64,000 bases of DNA from the NCBI RefSeq assembly GCF_003957295.1, contig NZ_RQPJ01000002.1, forward strand, positions 620,001-684,000, given 5' to 3'. Source of the stretch: Arenibacter aquaticus. Its GTDB lineage: Bacteria > Bacteroidota > Bacteroidia > Flavobacteriales > Flavobacteriaceae. Shown here piece after piece: positions 18,501 through 26,172 of the stretch (positions within the stretch are counted from its first letter, which is position 1; each line of letters starts with the position of its first letter). The position numbers and the translations under genes are program-made. The notes below the pieces were generated by a model. That model was not told the DNA's origin and did not search any database. It was given only the letters and a program-made list of their open reading frames with translations.

Positions 18501-18664
18501 TCTCCAAAAAATTAGAAGGTGAACTTTATATACCTCCAGTTGTCTTAGGTGGTAAGGTTAAAATAGAGACTAAGGGGACACTAGAATATGAATTGATTGA
18601 TTGGAAAAGTACAATTAGTATATCCGATAAAATTGAATTGGGCAAAATTGAAAAGCAATTTTAA
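15557..18664 (+). CDS. TANFOR/Fn3-like exported protein with distinct C-terminal half
   Basis: From the TTG at 15557 this is a 1035-aa protein with a normal signal peptide (MEIVFLWILLAVNCLVATAQS). An upstream in-frame ATG at 15395 would place 54 unlikely residues before the signal, partly encoded by a GC-rich palindrome. The first roughly 370 residues (FPVQVIPQVSPPPPIFFSQY, then LRLQIILNDLEINNREIRLK and YEVYDVLTGNRLSQKSCAV) resemble the TANFOR domain, followed by fibronectin type III-like modules with Y-x-W-R-I-Q-A and TTYEYQLKKKC motifs. An acidic, N/D/S/T-rich linker (about 17075-17300) separates an AT-rich C-terminal half of no recognised family. Surface or secreted effector roles are inference. 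Confidence 0.7.
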   Translation: MEIVFLWILLAVNCLVATAQSFPVQVIPQVSPPPPIFFSQYANASTANGPLRLQIILNDLEINNREIRLKAYFQGNGISFQSNDVIIGSRPLFLEGGVPLVLTNEELAPYFRFENITGISPTVYGQVIPEGAYQFCYEVYDVLTGNRLSQKSCAVSVIFQNEPPFLISPRNRTFIAENNPQNIIFQWTPRSINVSNVEYELSMVEIWDNQIDPQAAFLSSPPVFQTSTTATTYVYGPSDPLLLSGKNYAWRIQAKAKQGAEEIGLFKNQGYSEIFYFSFAGSCDLPIGISHKVKGSSNTNIFWDDFTTDIPEYTIRYRQKSNQGGGNEWFLNRTTTNQTTLWDLKPGTTYEYQLKKKCVVTGSEWSTVQQFTTFLADNETSVYQCGITPNFSLTNKEPLPKLSTGESFIAGDFPINVLEVSGSNGRFTGKGYVTIPYLNSIKVGVEFTNVSINTDKHMSEGAVNTVYDPNLASILDVDEVVDTVTDVYDAVADLGASVDDILKNVFGDDDENEENAPRIESEDIEDKPINPTGDNIADLDTNGNNRYAHVDTTSGDSGNTSNTTSGPNNNDNEGVNLNSSPSLESVTTTNEKVVIEFNGTAYNNNDVITVPYDKDNSHYAFLLKNYPKDDSLNWQVLYLGSDYTSKHVTNEPKYDNLGIDMKKVYSLDIVANYNDQKIKVTIKRELEDFNLVDIYAKPEDSPRRIAKTGKKLYLKGSATSLTKANRKLDFSVNISPNLSTGDISVQDIIWYYEKPNSQYNLGQNYGDKDIHISLTEQDKTYWVKAKAGNPESMEKAIEVVWFDTNRSTYNFLPPNVNALLSDTFKEIENNFDLMGKYIPIAGMKFKLDPIKTEGLKYNEEDPNSRLYKQYEQGSVKGGISAELKKIQITHPVLKILSEVGIADIGLYVKIKAAIVAKGGVERFKYIEHTEFENNNPFLEIGPSGCIEAGVEAKLLVARDLVDFDVRGFAMGCLAGKIKYGFLSKKLEGELYIPPVVLGGKVKIETKGTLEYELIDWKSTISISDKIELGKIEKQF

Positions 18665-18870
18665 CTAACATAATAACTTAAGTTTTTAGAGAATTCATAG
18701 GGTTGTATATCCACCTACCCATAGTAAAATATACATCTTTCTGTTTTCTGGCAATCAATGAACAGGGAACGAAAACTAAATGTTTCCATTATTAACTAAT
18801 TGAATTTGATTGACCATATTACTGTAAATAATTGTAAGTCCAATAGTTATCAATGATATAATTTAAAAAA

Positions 18871-19575
18871 ATGATTGAAAATAGAATGTTTTTTATAGTT
18901 GCATTATTAATACACACACTAGGGAATGCACAAGAAGAAAATGCAAATCTGATTCTAAGCTACCCAGAGGAATCAGAAATATCTTTTTTTCAATATCCGG
19001 AGGGTACCAATGCATATGCCATTTATAAAAGTAGAGCCGAAATCACCAATGAGTATCCCGAACAGCTATTAGAGTCCATTATTTCAGCTACAAATCAAGA
19101 TTGGGTAGACTATAATACTCTGGGCGGTGCAGAAAAGGTATCAAAAAAGAAACAAAGCCATTTTGACAAAGTAAAGGCCATGGATAAGGCCAATAACTAC
19201 TTTGAATTGGCCCATAAACTAACATTTGATGTAGGAGGGGTGTCCACTGCTATAATAAAATTCTTTACCCACTTTCAAGAGATGGAAGTACTATCAGGTG
19301 TTGCGGTAATGCAATTTGTGGATGGCAGATGGCAAAAAACTTCTCACCATTCCTTGTCTACCCTCTCTATAGTTGTAATGAGAATGAAACCAGAAGTGCT
19401 AGAGGGAATTGTATTGCTAAATTCAGATGATCCTAATATAAAGGCTTTAGCTGAACGAGTTACCCGAGAGGGTGTCTTGGATTTATCCTTACTTGAAGAT
19501 GAATTTAGAAGCTGGTATTCCCCAGAAAAAGATGAAACAAAAATAGAACTATATAAAGACCCAAGAACTTGGTAA
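18871..19575 (+). CDS. Exported protein of unknown function (234 aa), effector-partner candidate
   Basis: The N-terminus MIENRMFFIVALLIHTLGNA is a Sec signal, so the mature protein is periplasmic or secreted. The body is mixed alpha/beta, with the segments FDKVKAMDKANNYFELAHKL and FVDGRWQKTSHHSLSTLSIV. I recognise no family. It follows the TANFOR-like gene after 206 bases and precedes the 209-aa gene by 19 bases. Its second half shows faint similarity to that neighbour. Position after a bipartite exported protein suggests a partner or immunity role, but nothing in the sequence proves it. Confidence 0.65.
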   Translation: MIENRMFFIVALLIHTLGNAQEENANLILSYPEESEISFFQYPEGTNAYAIYKSRAEITNEYPEQLLESIISATNQDWVDYNTLGGAEKVSKKKQSHFDKVKAMDKANNYFELAHKLTFDVGGVSTAIIKFFTHFQEMEVLSGVAVMQFVDGRWQKTSHHSLSTLSIVVMRMKPEVLEGIVLLNSDDPNIKALAERVTREGVLDLSLLEDEFRSWYSPEKDETKIELYKDPRTW

Positions 19576-19594
19576 AACTCCTAAAACACCACAT

Positions 19595-20224
19595 ATGAAA
19601 ATTAAGATTATAGTAGCCCTCTTTTTTATATCACACTCATTGTTCTCTCAGTTAGACTACGAAACATTTAATGGAAATAAAGGAAAAATGAGATTTAGCA
19701 AATCATACGGCTATACCAATCTATATGACTATAGGGTAAACGCAAGTGAAGAGGATTCATTAATAACTAGAAAATTAAGTTCATCAATTCCTGAAGGTTT
19801 ACTTACTGACCAATATGTTAAGGAGCTTTTGTCCAATAAAAGGGATTCTATAAACTTCAAAATTATTATGGATTCCAGGTTGCTGGTAGACATGAATGCA
19901 GATCGTGTTTGCTTGATTAAATACAGTACAGGTTCCAACAACACAGTATCGGAAAAAAACATTTTTAAAGCTGTTAAAACTGGCGGTAGTTGGAGAGAGC
20001 TCAACATTGCAAATAGCGAGATAAGCCTTTTAGAGCAGATTCTATTGGGAGCAAGTGTAGAGGTGCTATTTCAATTCTATAACCGTTGGAACGATCCCGA
20101 ATACCCTGATATAAATAAAATGAAACTAGAAGTAAAAGACGAAGAGGGAGCTTTAAACATAAAAAAACTAGCAGAAGTAGTAACTAACAATACAGCAGTT
20201 CTGCAAAAATATGATCATAAATAA
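19595..20224 (+). CDS. Exported protein of unknown function (209 aa)
   Basis: A signal peptide (MKIKIIVALFFISHSLFSQ) precedes a body of about 190 residues with no recognised domain. The segment FKAVKTGGSWRELNIANSEI followed by SLLEQILLGASVEVLFQF parallels the G-R-W-x-x-x-x-x-x-S-L-S-T-L region of the 234-aa protein upstream. The 19-bp spacing indicates one transcript with that gene. It ends just before the left REP repeat of the transposase unit, so the boundary between this pair and the rest of the locus carries a mobile-element mark. Confidence 0.65.
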   Translation: MKIKIIVALFFISHSLFSQLDYETFNGNKGKMRFSKSYGYTNLYDYRVNASEEDSLITRKLSSSIPEGLLTDQYVKELLSNKRDSINFKIIMDSRLLVDMNADRVCLIKYSTGSNNTVSEKNIFKAVKTGGSWRELNIANSEISLLEQILLGASVEVLFQFYNRWNDPEYPDINKMKLEVKDEEGALNIKKLAEVVTNNTAVLQKYDHK

Positions 20225-20261
20225 AGGGCATAGGTTATCGCAGTAGTAGTTCCCCTCGCTA

Positions 20262-20283
20262 GCGCGAGCGTCACGCTCGTGCC
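20262..20283 (+). repeat. Left REP repeat of the transposase unit
   Basis: This 22-base sequence is an exact reverse complement of 20943-20964 on the other side of the transposase gene. It contains an internal near-palindrome, CGAGCGTCACGCTCG, able to fold as a hairpin. It is much richer in G and C than its surroundings. Confidence 0.88.
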
Positions 20284-20340
20284 GTCAACAGTGAGCGGTA
20301 AAGAGCAAGTATTGTAGAACATTGTAGTCAGTAAATAAGT

Positions 20341-20913
20341 ATGAGCAGAAAATATAAATTCCAAAATCCCTCGGGGGCCTACTTCGTGAGCTTCGCTACC
20401 GTGTATTGGATAGATGTGTTTGTAAGGCAAGCTTATTTTTCAATACTACAGGAAGCTGTAGAACATTGTAGGACAAAAAAGGAGATGGAAGTCTTTGCGT
20501 ATTGTTTTATGCCGAGTCATGTTCATTTAGTTTTTAGGTCTCAGAATGACAACCCTGGGGGACTTTTAAGGGATTTTAAAGGCTTTACCGCTAGAAAAAT
20601 AATTAAGGCGATCAAAGAAAACCCACAGGAAAGCAGAAAAGAGTGGCTACTTAGGTTGATGGAACACGCAGGCAATAAAAACAGCAATGTGGGCAAAAGA
20701 CAATTTTGGCAACAGCATAATAAACCTATTGAACTGTGGAGTGGAAAAGTTATCAAACAAAAAATAGATTATATCCACAACAATCCCGTAGAACAAGGAT
20801 TTGTTACGGATCCAGTGGATTGGAAATATAGTAGCGCAAGAAACTATGCAGAAGATAATTCGATTCTAAAAATAGATAATGAAGGTTTGCATTTAGGAAT
20901 GATGGAACTATGA
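20341..20913 (+). CDS. REP-associated tyrosine transposase (Y1_Tnp, HUH family)
   Basis: This 190-aa protein has the HUH motif as H60-V-H62 in CFMPSHVHLVF, and the putative nucleophile Tyr144 in KIDYIHNNPVEQG. WKYSSARNY near the C-terminus is also typical of this family (PF01797 type). Such proteins cut and join one DNA strand at REP hairpins. All expected motifs are present and the frame is intact, so it may be active. It has no accessory TnpB gene. The inverted REP copies on both sides are its likely substrate. Confidence 0.92.
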   Translation: MSRKYKFQNPSGAYFVSFATVYWIDVFVRQAYFSILQEAVEHCRTKKEMEVFAYCFMPSHVHLVFRSQNDNPGGLLRDFKGFTARKIIKAIKENPQESRKEWLLRLMEHAGNKNSNVGKRQFWQQHNKPIELWSGKVIKQKIDYIHNNPVEQGFVTDPVDWKYSSARNYAEDNSILKIDNEGLHLGMMEL

Positions 20914-20942
20914 AGGATGATGTTCTAAATAGTAGCTGTATG

Positions 20943-20964
20943 GGCACGAGCGTGACGCTCGCGC
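20943..20964 (-). repeat. Right REP repeat of the transposase unit
   Basis: This is the exact reverse complement of 20262-20283 across 22 bases. Outside the perfect match, 4 of the next 6 bases away from the transposase gene also pair (TAGCGA against CAGCGG). It begins 29 bases after the transposase stop. Confidence 0.88.
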
Positions 20965-21024
20965 CAGCGGTTATAGATGTTTTACGACCATAATTGCTTA
21001 TAGAAATGAACGGTAACAGCCCTC

Positions 21025-21040
21025 AAAGTCAGGAGACTTT
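21025..21040. repeat. Second REP-like hairpin (AAAGTC-AGGA-GACTTT)
   Basis: A perfect 6-bp stem AAAGTC/GACTTT with an AGGA loop lies between the REP unit and the 1673-aa gene. It differs in sequence from the two 22-base REP copies. Its form is that of small intergenic palindromes common in Bacteroidota, which is an impression from memory. It could also weaken read-through into the downstream operon. Confidence 0.45.
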
Positions 21041-21121
21041 GCGGAGCTTAAAAAAGAATAAATTATAAGGAAGGAAAACTAAAATAAGCCGAATAAAAGT
21101 AACTAATCATAACCAAAGATT

Positions 21122-24100
21122 ATGACTAAAAACTACATACATATCATCCTGTTCTTATGTTGCAGCCTACTTTGGGCGGTTCCAACCAACTCTCCTCATG
21201 AGACCTGTGCTGAGTGCAGTCGAAGTAGGGGTGGTGAATCCGGGGTGTGTCTTTCTGAAGTCATATTTACCATCTCCAAAGACTCCCTATTTCCAAAAGA
21301 AAAAGACTCCACCAAACTTAAGAAACCAGACCCAAATCATTTGGTGCATTTGCAAAAGCTCGTAGCGTTTCAATCCTCTAATAAATTTTCTGTCATAAAC
21401 GAAAAAACTCCACTAATCCCGGTAGTTATTGGGACGCATGGGGAAAATTCTTCTCACATAAACGAAAAAGAAGGAAAAACCTTCCGTACCTTCCCCTCAC
21501 TTGACCAAAAACTAGTACAAAAAGAAGATTTCAAAGTTTCCTTTACCAACCTTAAACCTGAATTTACATCAGAATATATTTCCACTAATTTTTCCAAAAA
21601 TCCCAAAACGGATACCCTTGTAGCTAGGGCCAAAAGAGCTTTCAAGGCAGTTAAGGAATTGGGCAACTTTGTCGACATTATTACAGGGAAAGAATTGTTG
21701 CAACTCCCCGTTGGACTAAGTAAAAAAGATTCTACCTCCGGGAATCGTGTGGAACTTGCCATCACCCAAGTAAAATTTCTGCCACAATATGCGGAACTCA
21801 AAGCCTGGGCTAAAATGATAATCCCCGTAAAAGGACCCAATGGGGAACCTAATAGGGAAATCTATTTTGGTGGAGAAGGTATAAAACTCTCTCATGATGG
21901 AGCCCTTTTGGGAGATATGAAATTGGTCTTATTAGGCGATCAGGCCATTCCTCTAAATGGAGATAATTGGCTACTGACCCTAAAAGGAGGAATAGACTTA
22001 AAAAATGGTGCCTTTGGAGATCAATCGTATGTAGAATTCGACTGTGCTGGCTTAAAGTCCATTGGTCTGGAGGCCGACTTAAGGATTTCCAGAAACATTC
22101 TGCTCCCCATTACCAGTGGTGGAAATTATGTATGTGGTGAGAGTGCGGATAACAAATATTTTAAGGATTCTAATGTTGTAAACAATAAATGCTATGTAGG
22201 TGCATCCTTTGGTGTTAAAGCGAATGGCTGGAACGACCTTTTGGTAGATATTTCGCTGCCCCAATTTGAAATAAGGGGATTAAAAGGTTGGGGGTTTAAT
22301 GTTAAAAGAGCAGTGCTGGATTTAAGTGACAGTCGGAATGCTGCTGGCATTAAATTTCCAAAAGACTACAGCGAGGTATTGGTACGTGGGGAAAGAAATC
22401 TCTGGCGAGGGTTTTACGCCAAGGAACTAAGTATTATGTTGCCAAAGGGGATAGAACATACTAAAACATCTAGCAAGAGGGTGCAATTTGGCGCGGAACA
22501 CCTCATCCTGGATGCCCAAGGAGTATCAGGCTCCTTTTTTGCAGAAAATGTATTAAATGTAGGGGAAGGTTCTGCCGGTAAATGGGCTTTCACTATTGCC
22601 GATGTAAGTCTTTCTCTCTCCAGAAATTCCCTGACAGGGGGGGCATTGGCAGGTGATATTTCCGTGCCAATTTTTGAGAAACCTATGGACTATTCTGGAT
22701 ACATACAACAAGACGGCTACGGACTGGCAGTTGGCTTGAACAGTACTTACAAGACTCCTGTCTTCCTAGGTGAAATGCAATTGGAGAAAAATTCCAGTGT
22801 GGCCATAGATGTACAGGACGGCAATGTATACCCCTCTGCCAACCTCTCAGGCCAACTGACTATAGTTGGTAAAATTGGTCAGAAAGAAGGGGAAGAGTCG
22901 CCCTCTGCAGAAATGGCCACAGATGGTGGTAAAGGATTTAATTTTCCGGGTATTGTTTTCGAGGGATTAAAGCTGGAAACCGAACCGGGCAAAAAACCCA
23001 TCAGTGCCAAAAACTTTGGATTTGAAGGAGAAATGAAGCTGATGAATTTCCCGGCTTCCGTTGAGAAGGTAGAATTGATTACGCCCAATAACCAAGCTGG
23101 TCTTTCGTTCGACCTAAAAATAAATTTGGATGGTGAAGGATCCCATGCCACTACCAGTATGCAAGTAATGGGAAAATTAGAAGACGGTGCCAAAATACAG
23201 AAATGGCAATTTGAAAGGGTTAAGGTAAATGGAATTGATATTGACTATGAAAAAAGCGGAATCACCTTAAAAGGTGGACTGGAAATTATGGAGGACCATA
23301 GTTGGTATGGCGATGGTTTTCGAGGCAATATTACGGCCACAATAAAGAGCGTTAACTTAAAGGTTAATGGCAAGGCCATTTTTGGCGTGAAGGACTTTAG
23401 ATATTGGAATGTGGATATATGGGCCAAAAACGATGAAGAAAGTAGCTCTAAATTTATGATAAACGCTATGGTTGGGGGCGTGACCTATCGTATGAAAAAA
23501 ATTCGGGGCAACACGGATGGCTTTTCCCCCTCATCAGCCGTTTACCGACCAAATGCAGATTATGGATTGGGCATACGTGCTGGGGTAGATATCAGCACTC
23601 AAAATTCGGATACCTTTAGTGGAAAGGCCTATTTGGAAATGGTATTTAATAACCATGGTGGACTAAACAGGATAGGTTTTACAGGAGAAGGTGCTTTCAT
23701 GGGGGACAATACTAGCGGAAACTTAAACAGCTCCGATTTTGGTGCGTTAAATTCAACATTCGAGAAAGTAAACAATTTTGTTGAAGACAATAAGGCTGTG
23801 GTGGACAAACTGTCCAAACATGGTAATTTCTTGGAGCTCGCCAAAGAATCGATTCCCGTCCACGATGTGGCCGCTTCGGGAAAAGCAGGGGCTTTCGTAG
23901 GAATTGAAAAGGATTTTGTAAATCAGACATTTGACGGTGAATTTGAGTTGTATCTGGATCTAGAAGGTGTTAAAGGGGGCGGGGAAAATAATTTAGCGGG
24001 CTATGCCAAAATGCACACGGGACCAGAAGACTGGTACATATACCTTGGAACTCCGCAAAAAAGGATAGAGCTACTGTTTCAGGTAGGGACACAACTAAGG

Positions 24101-26143
24101 GTAGGAGGTTATTTCATGACCGGCACCCAACTACCCTCCCAATTGGATCCACACCCAATGGTGGTCAAAATATTGGGGGATGATATGCTGAACAGTAACC
24201 GCCAAGACAATCAGTTACAATCAGGTAAAGGTTATGCTTTTGGGTTAAATTTTGGATACGGATATAATTTTGATTATTTAATTTTTTATGCCTTTGTAGA
24301 ACTAGGGGCCGGCTTTGACGTGATGCACGCGTATTATCCTAATGCAAAATGCGCAGGTCGTCCAGGCCCTATTGGAAACAATGGATGGTACTCCATGGGG
24401 CAAGTTTATGCCTATCTATATGGAGAATTTGGAGTGAAGGTAGATTTGGCATTTATGAAAGGTAATTTCCCCATCGCAGAAGCCGGTATTGCCGCTCTGT
24501 TACGTGGACAATTCCCCAATCCGGCATATTTCCAAGGCCATGTGGGAATGAATTATAGAATATTAGGTGGACTCGTTTCGGGCCGAATGCGTCTAAAGGT
24601 AGAGCTAGGAGAAGAATGTGAATTGGAAAATATAAACAATGCTGTAGGTATACCCATGATATCTGACATAAACCCCCAGGATAACAGCAATGATATTTCT
24701 GTTTTTACAGCACCCCAAGCAGTATTTAACTATGCTGCTAATTCTGATTTCAGCTTAGAACTGGATGAAGGGGTCAGGACGTTTAAGCTCCAACTTAAAA
24801 ACTTTTCTGTAACCGCGGAAGGCCAAGAATTACAGGGGGATTTGGAATGGAACAACACCAATGATGCCGTAACCTTTAAACCTGAGGAAACTCTCCCTTC
24901 CAAGAAGGAAATTCAAGTGGTGGTCGAGGTGAGCTTTGATGAAAAAATAGGGGATAGTTATCAAACCATGATAGAAAATGGCAAGCCGGTAATAGAAAAA
25001 CGGGAAATTACATTTATAACAGATCGTGCCCCGGATTATATTCCATTGGAAAATATAGCCTATATGTATCCCGTCATTGATCAACAAAGTTTTTATCCAG
25101 AGGAATATAACAAGGGGTATGTGAAAATGAAAACTCCCCAGAATTATCTCTTTGACAGTGGATTTGAAACAAGGGCAGAGTTTGTTTCTATGACCGGTAA
25201 TCAAGGTATCCGAACAAATTTATCATATGACAGATCAAAGGCAACGGTATTTTATGATGTGCCAGAAGGCATGCCCCTAAATTCTTATCACAAAATTAAT
25301 TTACTGGTTTTTCCGCCAGGTTCAGATATTAAGACCGAAATAATTGTGGAAAATACAGAAACTCTTGCCGATCGGGAAAGCGGAGATACAAATTGGTTTG
25401 ACCCCTCCAATGGAAAGCAAGATACCAGAAACGTCTCCGGTAGCGCCGTAGTTGCCAATAAAAAAGCTGCCAATATTATCATCTCCAACGTAGCACCCAA
25501 ATCCATTTTGGATTATGGCTTTAAAACTAGCAAGCATCCCAGTTTTAGGGACAAAGTCAAGGAATTAACAGTTACCAACAACCTTACCAATTACATTTTT
25601 GCAGACGTACACTCAATGTCACTTCAAGTGGGCGATTATGAATATTTGGAAAAATTGGAAGTGATTGGAAGTAGATTCACCAATTCTAAGCCATTAGTTT
25701 ATGCACAAGCCGTTTTGGAGGATTCCTATTACAAAAAGAGAATATTTCCACTTCTATACCAGAATTACCCCCTTGATGGTAATATTAGAGTTAATCGGCA
25801 GGAATCAATTATGGGCCTACCTCCTGTGCGCTCCTTTTATGTTGGCAATGAATATTTGGTAAACTTGGACAACAACCCTAATTCTGAATGGGTCAAAAAC
25901 AGAATCCCTTTTGTATATAATTTACCATATCAATATAAAGCAGACATGGTCTATTTAAGGGATAAAATCTTGAGTAGATATTATGAAAGTGATGGCGATA
26001 TTCCCAAGTATGAAAGGTATAAATATTTAATCGAAAGCACTTTTCCTCCTTTGCCCTTGGGTAGATTTAAAGCTAAATTGATTTACCGAACACCTGGTGA
26101 TATATATCAAAAAGGATATGAAATAAAATATGTGAACGACTAG
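21122..26143 (+). CDS. Very large exported beta-rich protein of unknown function (1673 aa)
   Basis: A Sec signal (MTKNYIHIILFLCCSLLWAV) precedes about 1650 residues of repeated beta-strand character, with many G-x-[VLI]-x-[FL]-x patterns (KGGIDLKNGAFGDQSYVEFD, ISLPQFEIRGLKGWGFNVKR). This suggests a stacked beta structure rather than a membrane barrel. Around residues 1180-1300 an Ig-like module is plausible (DINPQDNSNDISVFTAPQA, then TFKPEETLPSKKEIQVVVEV). I know of no named family. Residues about 26-40 (ETCAECSRSRGGESGVC) are encoded by a REP-like sequence. It heads a tight operon with the Fn3 protein (29-bp gap) and the SprB-repeat protein. Confidence 0.75.
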   Translation: MTKNYIHIILFLCCSLLWAVPTNSPHETCAECSRSRGGESGVCLSEVIFTISKDSLFPKEKDSTKLKKPDPNHLVHLQKLVAFQSSNKFSVINEKTPLIPVVIGTHGENSSHINEKEGKTFRTFPSLDQKLVQKEDFKVSFTNLKPEFTSEYISTNFSKNPKTDTLVARAKRAFKAVKELGNFVDIITGKELLQLPVGLSKKDSTSGNRVELAITQVKFLPQYAELKAWAKMIIPVKGPNGEPNREIYFGGEGIKLSHDGALLGDMKLVLLGDQAIPLNGDNWLLTLKGGIDLKNGAFGDQSYVEFDCAGLKSIGLEADLRISRNILLPITSGGNYVCGESADNKYFKDSNVVNNKCYVGASFGVKANGWNDLLVDISLPQFEIRGLKGWGFNVKRAVLDLSDSRNAAGIKFPKDYSEVLVRGERNLWRGFYAKELSIMLPKGIEHTKTSSKRVQFGAEHLILDAQGVSGSFFAENVLNVGEGSAGKWAFTIADVSLSLSRNSLTGGALAGDISVPIFEKPMDYSGYIQQDGYGLAVGLNSTYKTPVFLGEMQLEKNSSVAIDVQDGNVYPSANLSGQLTIVGKIGQKEGEESPSAEMATDGGKGFNFPGIVFEGLKLETEPGKKPISAKNFGFEGEMKLMNFPASVEKVELITPNNQAGLSFDLKINLDGEGSHATTSMQVMGKLEDGAKIQKWQFERVKVNGIDIDYEKSGITLKGGLEIMEDHSWYGDGFRGNITATIKSVNLKVNGKAIFGVKDFRYWNVDIWAKNDEESSSKFMINAMVGGVTYRMKKIRGNTDGFSPSSAVYRPNADYGLGIRAGVDISTQNSDTFSGKAYLEMVFNNHGGLNRIGFTGEGAFMGDNTSGNLNSSDFGALNSTFEKVNNFVEDNKAVVDKLSKHGNFLELAKESIPVHDVAASGKAGAFVGIEKDFVNQTFDGEFELYLDLEGVKGGGENNLAGYAKMHTGPEDWYIYLGTPQKRIELLFQVGTQLRVGGYFMTGTQLPSQLDPHPMVVKILGDDMLNSNRQDNQLQSGKGYAFGLNFGYGYNFDYLIFYAFVELGAGFDVMHAYYPNAKCAGRPGPIGNNGWYSMGQVYAYLYGEFGVKVDLAFMKGNFPIAEAGIAALLRGQFPNPAYFQGHVGMNYRILGGLVSGRMRLKVELGEECELENINNAVGIPMISDINPQDNSNDISVFTAPQAVFNYAANSDFSLELDEGVRTFKLQLKNFSVTAEGQELQGDLEWNNTNDAVTFKPEETLPSKKEIQVVVEVSFDEKIGDSYQTMIENGKPVIEKREITFITDRAPDYIPLENIAYMYPVIDQQSFYPEEYNKGYVKMKTPQNYLFDSGFETRAEFVSMTGNQGIRTNLSYDRSKATVFYDVPEGMPLNSYHKINLLVFPPGSDIKTEIIVENTETLADRESGDTNWFDPSNGKQDTRNVSGSAVVANKKAANIIISNVAPKSILDYGFKTSKHPSFRDKVKELTVTNNLTNYIFADVHSMSLQVGDYEYLEKLEVIGSRFTNSKPLVYAQAVLEDSYYKKRIFPLLYQNYPLDGNIRVNRQESIMGLPPVRSFYVGNEYLVNLDNNPNSEWVKNRIPFVYNLPYQYKADMVYLRDKILSRYYESDGDIPKYERYKYLIESTFPPLPLGRFKAKLIYRTPGDIYQKGYEIKYVND
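21205..21227. repeat. REP-like sequence within the start of the 1673-aa gene
   Basis: CTGAGTGCAGTCGAAGT lies at about 21210-21226. It closely resembles a short intergenic repeat (CTGAGCGCAGTCGAAG) that I recall as frequent in Flavobacteriia. Here it is read in frame just after the signal peptide and gives the Cys/Ser/Arg-rich residues CAECSRSR. The resemblance is from memory and needs a genome-wide count. Confidence 0.5.
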
Positions 26144-26172
26144 CCCAAAGCTCATTGTAAAACTTATTCATC

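Larger units (their letters stand above)
20262..20964 (+). mobile_element. REP-associated transposase unit (REPtron/BIME-like)
   Basis: The unit consists of a Y1-type transposase gene between two perfect 22-bp inverted REP copies. REP-associated tyrosine transposases are domesticated IS200/IS605 relatives that process REP hairpins as single-stranded DNA. The unit lies inside the accessory locus, between the two small exported proteins and the 1673-aa gene. Confidence 0.8.

Noticed and set aside
20215-20430. 71-aa minus-strand frame over the left REP repeat
   Set aside because: It consists of REP sequence and antisense transposase DNA and has no coding character.
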